DNA of 64,000 nucleotides from Cheiracanthium punctorium (lineage: Eukaryota; Arthropoda; Arachnida; Araneae; Cheiracanthiidae): NCBI GenBank assembly GCA_038373885.1, contig JAWZYV010015814.1, forward strand, positions 1,178,001-1,242,000. Direction: 5' to 3'. A model generated the notes under the pieces. That model did not search any database, was not told the DNA's origin, and saw only the letters and a program-made list of their open reading frames with translations. The position numbers were made by a program, and so were the translations under genes. Within the stretch, counting starts at the first letter, position 1. Each line of letters opens with the position of its first letter. Shown one piece after another: positions 57,122 to 64,000 of the stretch.

Positions 57122-57292
57122 AAGGAGACCACCATGGCCAAGTGGATACAGAAACTGGATATAGATGGCTGAAGTGTGAAGGTCCCGGGTTCGGGCTTGT
57201 CGCGCGGCCCTTCTGTCTAACGATCTAGAGTTTCGAGCGTTTTCCTCCATGTGTAACATAATTACGCGTTAGAACCTATTAAAAAGTCCTCT
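57122..57292 (+). mobile_element. tRNA-derived SINE (family S2), forward
   Basis: A-box-like TGGCCAAGTGG (57135-57145) and B-box-like GGTTCGGGC (57188-57196) at tRNA spacing, then TAACGATCTAGAGTTTCGAG and ACGCGTTAGAACC, matching the reverse copy at 5616-5825. It ends near AAAAAGTCCTCTGC. Confidence 0.65.
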
Positions 57293-57448
57293 GCAACGTA
57301 GTACCCAGCGGGTTGGTCCCCACCGAAATTTCGATTCTTGCTAATACAATAATAATAGTCACATCTTTTTGTCCAAAATTCTGCATTTTTCATCGTTTTG
57401 ACCTTCCTCGAATTTTTTTTTGGGGTATGGTCACAGCCCAAAACACTT
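57293..57448. mobile_element. Possible hAT-like MITE related to 28855-29054
   Basis: CAACGTAGTACCCAGCGGGT and CCCCACCGAAATTTCG resemble the left end of the MITE in the 28-kb pseudogene. Right side GGGGTATGGTCACAGC is only weakly inverted. No duplication was found. Confidence 0.4.
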
Positions 57449-58181
57449 TCCTTAGGCCAATAGTCCTCGAGTAGCCTTGCCTCAATACACAATACTTAAT
57501 ATAAATAAATAAACAACTTAAACCACATATTGTGTATTACATTACGTTTCTAAAAACATTTAAATATTATTTTCATCTATATAATGATATGATAAATTTA
57601 AAGAATTAAGATACATTGTAATAAACTACATAATGTGCATAATCTTATAAATCGTTTTTTTCTTTTTTTTTCCCAATGACTGGCCGTTGCCTTGAAAGGA
57701 TTTGGCCACAACGGGCCGGAATTATTGGCCACTTTACTATAGAGGCACCTAGTAGGTGGACCAACGTCGCCCCCTATGAAAGGACGGACAAACGATAACC
57801 ATGCCCAGTCGGGGATCGATCTCCGATTGCCGGGAGTTGAACCCCGACTAGGGGTTAAAATTTTGTAATTAAAACACAATTCTTGGGATCTATTTTTGAC
57901 ATATAAAATTTACGATGTTGTCAATCAGAAATATTTGAGAAGATAACGTATAATTTTACATAAATGCAGGGAATAAAGAAAAAAAAAAACCTATTCGCCT
58001 AACCAAAGGAAAGAATAAAATAATAGTTTTTTAATCTCAAAGCACCATAGCTGTTAGTGATTTTTCTAACCGTAACCCAGTAAATCCTGAATCCAGAAAA
58101 AGACAAAAACAAAGTTACCTTTCTTTATCATTTTATGTCACTTTTGCAAGTTGGAAAAAAAATTTAAAACAATTATACACA
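57449..58181. other. Non-coding region with a possible tRNA-like patch
   Basis: At 57805-57858 the minus strand reads GTCGGGGTTCAACTCCCGGC, a good B-box, but no A-box lies upstream of it, so it is at most a SINE fragment. The rest is AT-rich. Confidence 0.3.
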
Positions 58182-58183
58182 TA

Positions 58184-58727
58184 CAGTGAAACCTGGGAAG
58201 TTGGCCACCTTTGTAAGTTAGCCGCATGTCTAAGGTGACCTAATTGACCAAGCACGGAATGGCTTAGTTACTTTTAACATTGAGTAAAGCCATTAGTATG
58301 CATACAGTAGTAGGTATGTGTGAAGTACTAAACCCTTAATACAAATGTACACAATGCAAATGTATTAACACAATAATAAATTGAGTTTGATAATTAAATT
58401 GTTACTGTTTAACTTACTACTGTAGGTAGTATACATACAGTATCTATACATACCATGACAATAATAATACGTAATACCGTAACATGTAAGTATAATTAAT
58501 GTTTAACCCGATTAAGTAATACTATTGCTATTTTTATCATTTTGATTCCACACACATTTTTTATATAATTCTATAGTATACTACATGTACTTTGTAGTGT
58601 ATAAGTACCTACACGATAAAAAACGAAAATCAAAAATTAAGTATAGTACCTATGATAACTTGACCACCTATCTAGGTTGACCCGGAAACGTGGAGCCACT
58701 AGGTGGTCAGCTTAGCAGGTTTCACTG
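58184..58727. mobile_element. pogo/Tigger-like MITE
   Basis: CAGTGAAACCTGGGAAGTTG and CAGCTTAGCAGGTTTCACTG ends are inverted, with GGCCACC/GGTGGTC just inside, and are bounded by TA (58182-58183, 58728-58729). This is the classic pogo/Tigger terminus. It is 544 bp, and no transposase frame is readable. Confidence 0.8.
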
Positions 58728-58888
58728 TACTAAATATTTTATAAATTCTGTCGCGCCCACGAGATTTTACTCTATAGGGAAATAAGTTGTACATGCTCGG
58801 TAAAATAATCGAAAAAAAATATAAAAAGAAATATTTAATCTTACGATCCATTTCACCCTTTGGATCATGCATAATAAGTATTCCTGGA
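58728..58888. other. Short spacer
   Basis: No feature recognised. Confidence 0.4.
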
Positions 58889-59130
58889 GATTAAATCTAA
58901 AATCAATAAACGACCATTCACTTCAACAGTTCTATCGATATTCTGATTACTTTGAGCATTTAAAATCGAATTAGCATTTGATTTACTTTCTACATGGATC
59001 GCGAACGAGGATGACTTATTATTCTGCCAATATTCCAGTGTTCTTATCAGCTTTTTTTTCTTTCTGTATTGAAATCGTAAACTTAAGAAAAGTTCCTTAA
59101 GGGGTAAAAAAAGAACATCACTTTTGTTTT
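58889..59130 (+). repeat. Direct repeat, downstream copy
   Basis: Partner of 56424-56650; see that entry. Confidence 0.55.
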
Positions 59131-59584
59131 GTTTTTTTTAATTCAAAAGATATCAAATTAAGAGGTACTGTAAAAACACACCTGAAAGACTTGTGATCTC
59201 ATAATTGTATGCCGAGATAGACAGTGCATAGCAAGGACCAATAGAGACATTATTTGTGACGAGGGCTAACTTAAAAAAAGAACTTATTTGACTAAAGCAA
59301 AATGTACAATAAATTAAAATGTTACCCTGAATGAGAATTTCTTAAACTGTGCGACCCCAATTTGAGTGTAGAGGACCGGCAGCTGGGGTCACCAAAATTT
59401 TTAGAAATTTTGATATTTCTGTAACTTATTATAATAACTTTAATACATTTTCTTCTCTAACAACTTTTTGGCTACAAACACCACAAAATCGAAGTGTGGA
59501 TCAAATGTAAAGAATATGGCAGAAATGCTTCATCCAGGGGGGGGTCGACTACTTTGCGAAGATTTGATAGTACAATTAAAAATA
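59131..59584. other. Non-coding stretch
   Basis: Nothing beyond the fading edge of the direct repeat and a G run near 59537-59545. Confidence 0.4.
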
Positions 59585-60021
59585 ATCTGGACTGACTACA
59601 CGCGACTTTCCGAACTCTTACAATTAAGATCATTACGAAGCATTTACATAAATTTCAATCGATGAATAATTCAGCAAAAACTCTTAGTTTTTTCAATTTG
59701 CGCTCAATAGAATGTATCGTTTAAATGCTAGTGCACTTTCAAGAATTTCCCCCCCATAGGCCATAATGTAAAAGAAATCTTTGTCGTTAGCCCTGTCGAA
59801 AAACTATACACACCAAAATCAACACCGGTCATGCGACGGTGGTTTATAACATATATACCCAATTGGAGCTCGATCGAATGCCCTGGTTAGGAGATATCAT
59901 GCTCACTCACATACACACATACATACATACATCTCGTAAAAATAGCATTAATGAATTCAGAAGACCTCAAAACGACCACGAAAATCTCGAAGTCGATTTT
60001 CATGATTACAATACTTTCCTT

Positions 60022-60623
60022 CAGGGACGTAGCCACGGGGGGGGTTAGGGGGGTCATAACCCCCCCCCCCCATGAGAAATTTTTTGCCATACAAAATGCA
60101 TATTCTTCACTACATTATCACACACACGCAGTGGCGCACTCAGGATTTTGGTTTAGGGGGGGCTGGGGTTACAAATACTGTGAAGCTCGGTTATGAGAGA
60201 CCTTGATTATAGCTATAACTCCATTATAACTTCAAAATATTCATTACCACTTGCCCATAGAACACAAGCCCAATCTTTCCATAGTCGTTTTTTCAACCAA
60301 TATCTAATCTTTTCAGTTCTAACTTTAAAAGTTAGTAATTTATGCACTAACTGTAAGTATTTATTTAAAAACCAACATTCCCCCACTTTTAATTAAACCA
60401 CCCCCACAAAAAAATTAGAAAAAATTTGAAGACAATTTTTTAAGGTAAAATGTAATTCATTAGTGATAATTTTCAAAGCTTTTCACATCTAACACTCCAG
60501 GTTTAGGGGGGGCTTTAGCCCCCATAGCCCCCTCCGTGGGTGCGCCCATGCACACACGCATACATATATATGAGTTGTAGTAGTCGTAATCCCCCCCATG
60601 AAAAATTTCTGGCTACGCCCCTG
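60022..60623. mobile_element. hAT-E MITE copy 4, nested in TCE
   Basis: CAGGGACGTAGCCACGGGG and TGGCTACGCCCCTG ends are inverted. Perfect 8-bp duplications CTTTCCTT lie at 60014-60021 and 60624-60631. Removing the inner element leaves about 170 bp, the usual size of this family. Confidence 0.85.
60129..60550. mobile_element. hAT MITE nested in hAT-E copy 4
   Basis: CAGTGGCGCACTCAGG and CGTGGGTGCGCCCATG ends are inverted, with TTTAGGGGGGGCT near both. Perfect 8-bp duplications CACACACG lie at 60121-60128 and 60551-60558. The site is CA-rich, so a chance match of part of the duplication is possible, but the paired termini support the call. Confidence 0.75.
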
Positions 60624-60655
60624 CTTTCCTTACATGGTATATGTTCGGAAAGTAA

Positions 60656-60999
60656 TAATCAGGCACACCTTTCATATGGATACTTAATACTCGCATATGC
60701 ACTGCTAGAAGTAAATGGATTTTCTCGGTAGTGATTTTCCAAGAGGCTACACTAAATGCACAGACTAAGGTTAATATTTGAATTTACCCGGATAGTTGAA
60801 TTTATTTTTATAGCTGCATTATTTTTTTTAATTTTGTTACTTTTATCAAAATTTCGTATACTTAGGTTTTAAAAGTAAAAAATTAAGGTAGTGACCTAAA
60901 ACTACCATTGTATATTACAGCACAAGTGAAGAAACTGATACTTTCACTCACGCGTGTGCTGGATTTGTGCAATGCTTTTGGGAACCACAAAATTTTCGT
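60656..60999. other. Non-coding stretch
   Basis: AT-rich, nothing recognised. Confidence 0.4.
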
Positions 61000-61044
61000 G
61001 AATATTATGGGGGTTCCCACACCAAAAAGCTTAAGCAACCCTGC
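61000..61044 (-). mobile_element. hAT terminus, Charlie-like, right end
   Basis: On the minus strand it reads CAGGGTTGCTTAAGCTTTTT then GGTGTGGGAACCCCC, the common hAT (Charlie-type) terminal motif. The other end is not identified. Confidence 0.45.
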
Positions 61045-61735
61045 TCTAAAGCAACGTAATTCTTTTTTTTTTCTTCTTCGATATCGGGACTCATTTATAA
61101 ATAAATCTCATTGTACCACGGACTTGGATATAGGACGATCATCGGCGTATTCTAAATGCGCTAAACTAGATTTGCCTGTAAGATGGTGCGAGTCCTAATC
61201 ATTATGTTGTGCGCATGCGTGTTTTAGAAGTAAACTGCATCATGATTCGCCGTTATGCGTAGCTAGAGGGCGCTTCTGTAGATAATCATTAAAAGGGAGT
61301 CGAGTATTTTCCTTTGATAGGCTGATATTATTTCGTCCGTCTGCCGTTAGTCGACGATAGTTTTACTTCCAAGTCTGAGCATTTTACATAATCAAAGTGA
61401 ACAATAAAGTATTATCCGTAAATACAATAAAATATTATCCGTAGGCAATGTCTTTGCGTTTGGGGGTGGGGGACTGAAACCCCCTAGCGCCTCAACCGGA
61501 TCCGCCACTGTTGCACAGAGATTGAAGGGTTCGCTGCAAAAAAATGCAATTGCTCCAACTATTCCAGTTTGCGGAAAATTGTAGAAAAGGGTTGGAGATT
61601 CAACACAAACTAACAAGACAGGCAGCTTCCTCTCTTAAGAACTAATGCTAAAGGGCTACATCCTTTTTGGTTCCAAAAGAGAGAGCTTTCTTTTTTACTG
61701 CAAGATAATAAGACGTATAACTTGTGTATGTGTAT
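61045..61735. other. Non-coding region with a hAT end
   Basis: 61460-61510 ends AACCGGATCCGCCACTG, whose reverse complement CAGTGGCGGATCCGG is a typical hAT terminus with a G/C-run interior; the left end is not seen. No gene is recognised. Confidence 0.4.
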
Positions 61736-62637
61736 TAGAGATGAGTTCGGGCTTTCGAGCCCGAGGACTTTTAATCCGAGCCCGAGCAATATTGTTTAAG
61801 TCAGAGCCCGAGCCCGAAATTTCAGCTAAAGATAAAAAAAATGCTTACTTCATTGATAGAATACAATAAATTTTGCCGTTTGTGCAAATTAAAGACAAAT
61901 AGAGTTGCAAACTCCCAATGCACTTTCTAATTCTTTGTATCCATCCTTTATCAAAAAATGTCGGATCTCATGACTAAGGAATATAAACCGCCGTACTAAA
62001 ATACCAAATGAGCTTCACGCACCTTCTAGGCGCCCGTGCCACTATTTTTATTTGTATTTATTTACTTATTTTTTATAAGTACTTTTATTTTCCTCATGAA
62101 TCATTTTTAAAAATCTATTTCAAGCAGTATGTTCAATAAAGGAGAAATTTTTCACGAGCCCGAGCCCGAACGCAATTGTGAATTACAGAGCCCGAGCCCG
62201 ATTCGGGCTCTTTAAATCACAATTGCGTTCGGGCTCGGGCTCGTGAAAAATTTCTTCTTTATTGAACATACTCTTTGAAACAGATTTTAAAAAGTAATTC
62301 AGGAGGAAAATAAAAATACTTATAAAAAAAATAGTGGCACGGGCGCCTAGAAGGTGCGTGAAGCTCTTTGAGTGTTTCAGAACGGCGGCTTATATTACTT
62401 AGTTAGTCATGAGATCCGACATTATTTAATAAACATGGATATAAAGAATTAGAAAGTGCATTGAGAATTTGCAACTATATTTGTCTTTAATTTGGATAAA
62501 CGGCAAAATTTATCGTATTCTATCAATGAAGTAATTGAACTTTTTTTTATCTTTAGCTGAAATTTCGGGCTCGGGCTCCGGCTTAAATAATATTGCTCGG
62601 GCTCGGGCTTCAAAAAATGAGCCCGAACTCATTTCTT
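61736..62637. mobile_element. Two GGGCTC-family elements joined tail to tail
   Basis: A forward copy (61736 to about 62187) and a reverse copy (about 62188-62637) form an imperfect palindrome of about 900 bp, around 90 percent identical between arms. Outer ends TAGAGATGAGTTCGGG and CCCGAACTCATTTCTT are flanked by ATGTGTAT on both sides (61728-61735; about 62637-62644). Both copies are cut within their 3' GAGCCCGAGCCC zone, so the pair moved as, or became, one fold-back unit. Confidence 0.7.
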
Positions 62638-62644
62638 ATGTGTA

Positions 62645-63529
62645 TGTGTAGTATGAAACAACCACCTCTTTCTTTTTGCAGAAAATCTTTCAATTTGCTA
62701 CTTTTTTTCTTTCAAATATAAAGTAAAGGCACGCCAATATAAATGCTGAAATCTTCACGTATCATCTTTTTTTTTTTTTTTTTTTTTTTCCCTCCACAAA
62801 AGTTTATTACGTCTTCTCTCTCACACCACGTATGACTTAACGAAAAGATAAAACGTAGGTAACAAATGTAAAGTTTGTTTAGAATTGCTTCTTTCAAAAC
62901 TTCTTTATTCGCACTGCTGAACCTTCACATTGTATGTCCACAAAGAGAACCTTGTCTTCAACTCGCTATTTGTTGACACTTAGAAAAAAAGCAATGACAA
63001 CTTTAAAAAGTACGTAGCACTTTTTTCCAAGAGTGAGAATGTTACTTATGTGTTTAAAAGCATGAACATATTTTAAAGAACATAACTGTGATAAACTTTA
63101 TTGAGGTTAATTTTATTTTACCTTCCGCACATGTATTATGAACACATTTTTGTCTTAAAAGCGTTTTTTATATGCTCGCAAGAATGTGTTATTTTTATTG
63201 CGTATGATTGAAATGTGTATTACCGAATTATGGTAGAAACTTACTAATTTATATTGTTAACAGCTCTATAAGTATTACTAGCTGAGTGGCCGTTCTTTGT
63301 ACGAGAGTAAGTAGGTAAGCGTTTTTCTAACACATGCAACTGGAGTTAATTCGATCGGAGAACTGACAAATTGTTTCACTCGTAACGTAAAATTTGCATA
63401 ACGACAACTAACCTAAACTTAAAAATAATTTAAAAAACTTCACTTTGTTTTGGAGAATTGTAATATAGTTTGTTTCTAGAACTGTTTAGAGGTCCATGTA
63501 CTGCAGACGAAACCATTTATATCCGACCA
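62645..63529. other. Non-coding region
   Basis: Poly-T at about 62767-62789. The rest is AT-rich with no supported gene. Confidence 0.4.
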
Positions 63530-63740
63530 CGACGAGAAGAGACTTGACTCCGCCTTTCTTACAGAAGAGTCTATTTTATTGCGGGTGAAACAGCTAAAAC
63601 AGCTCAAAGATTGCAATTGCAAGGGGAGGGGGAATCTAGACTGGCGCCAAATTTATCATGGTAATCACCAAAAAAAAACTGCCAAAAAGGATCTTCATAC
63701 GTATCTGGCGATATAGGCGGAGTCAAGTCTCTTCTCGTCG
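63530..63740. mobile_element. Probable MITE with perfect 25-bp inverted ends
   Basis: CGACGAGAAGAGACTTGACT.. (63530-63554) is the exact reverse complement of 63716-63740. The 160-bp interior is non-coding. No target duplication was recognised, so the superfamily is open. Confidence 0.6.
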
Positions 63741-63780
63741 CGTTCAGATAATACGTACTAGAACATTAATTCTTCGCTAC

Positions 63781-64000
63781 TAGAGATGAGACGGGCTCAG
63801 CCCGAGCCCGGGCCCGAACCGGGCTCGGGCTCTGTAATTCACAGTTGTGTTCGGGCTCGGGCTCATGAAAAATTTCTCCTTTATTGAACATACTGCTTGA
63901 AATAGATTTTAAAAAGTGATTCATGAGGAAAATAAAAGTACTTATAAAAGAAAAATAAATAAATAAACAAATAAAAATAGCGGCACGGGCGCCTAGAAGG
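63781..64000 (-). mobile_element. GGGCTC-family element, cut by window edge
   Basis: Begins TAGAGATGAGACGGGCTCAG followed by GCCCGAGCCCGGGCCC, and continues with ATGAAAAATTTCTCCTTTAT and GGCACGGGCGCCTAGAAGG as in the other copies. It preserves the 3' terminus that is missing from the joined pair at 61.7-62.6 kb. Confidence 0.8.

Larger units (their letters stand above)
59585..60655 (+). mobile_element. TCE element copy 7, interrupted
   Basis: A more diverged copy: CTGGACTGACTACACGCGAC start, one core unit, a short CATACATACA tract, then the conserved tail. The tail is split at CTTTCCTT by hAT-E copy 4 and resumes at 60632 (ACATGGTATATGTTCGGAAA). This is the only TCE copy here carrying an insertion. 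Confidence 0.8.

Overview
The window looks like intergenic DNA from a large, AT-rich, transposon-dense animal genome. An arthropod is most likely and a chelicerate such as a spider is plausible, but that taxonomic guess rests on the style of the repeats (hAT, pogo and mariner MITEs, tRNA-derived SINEs, RTE-like tails, a Helitron) and on one decayed arthropod-type hypothetical protein. I found no intact host gene, rRNA, genuine tRNA gene, CRISPR array or prokaryotic operon. Most long open frames are translations of microsatellites or inverted repeats.

Layout. 0-9.5 kb: a mariner transposase tail, two copies of a tandem-core element (called TCE here), a GC-rich 'GGGCTC' transposon, a SINE, a possible solo LTR and several MITEs. 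9.6-14.65 kb: a five-deep nest in which a fold-back mariner MITE holds hAT-A, which holds hAT-B, which holds another inverted-repeat element, which holds a pogo MITE and a TCE copy; hAT-D is a further insertion into hAT-A. 16-19.3 kb: TCE copies, one with a 22-bp target duplication. 21-26.3 kb: RTE-like repeats carrying a 2-kb hAT and a SINE. 28-29.4 kb: a broken coding sequence, the longest protein-like stretch here. 29.6-36.8 kb: a pair of ~695-bp inverted repeats flanking SINEs, hATs, a mariner remnant and a perfect 129-bp-arm palindrome with hammerhead-ribozyme-like cores. 38-48.3 kb: one TCE copy, scattered hATs and a MULE-like fold-back. 48.3-50.8 kb: a non-autonomous Helitron with internal arrays. 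51-64 kb: a satellite-like array, more mariner, pogo and hAT copies, a TCE containing a hAT containing a hAT, and inverted GGGCTC elements.

How it fits together. The elements act as independent parasites, not as a pathway. Most calls rest on terminal inverted repeats plus target-site duplications read directly from the sequence: 8 bp for hAT, TA for mariner/pogo, 9 bp for the MULE-like element, A|T for the Helitron. Nesting gives relative insertion order. The strongest candidates for something not routinely annotated are the palindromic paired hammerhead motif at 33.3-33.55 kb and the TCE family. Family names are mine and were not checked against any database.
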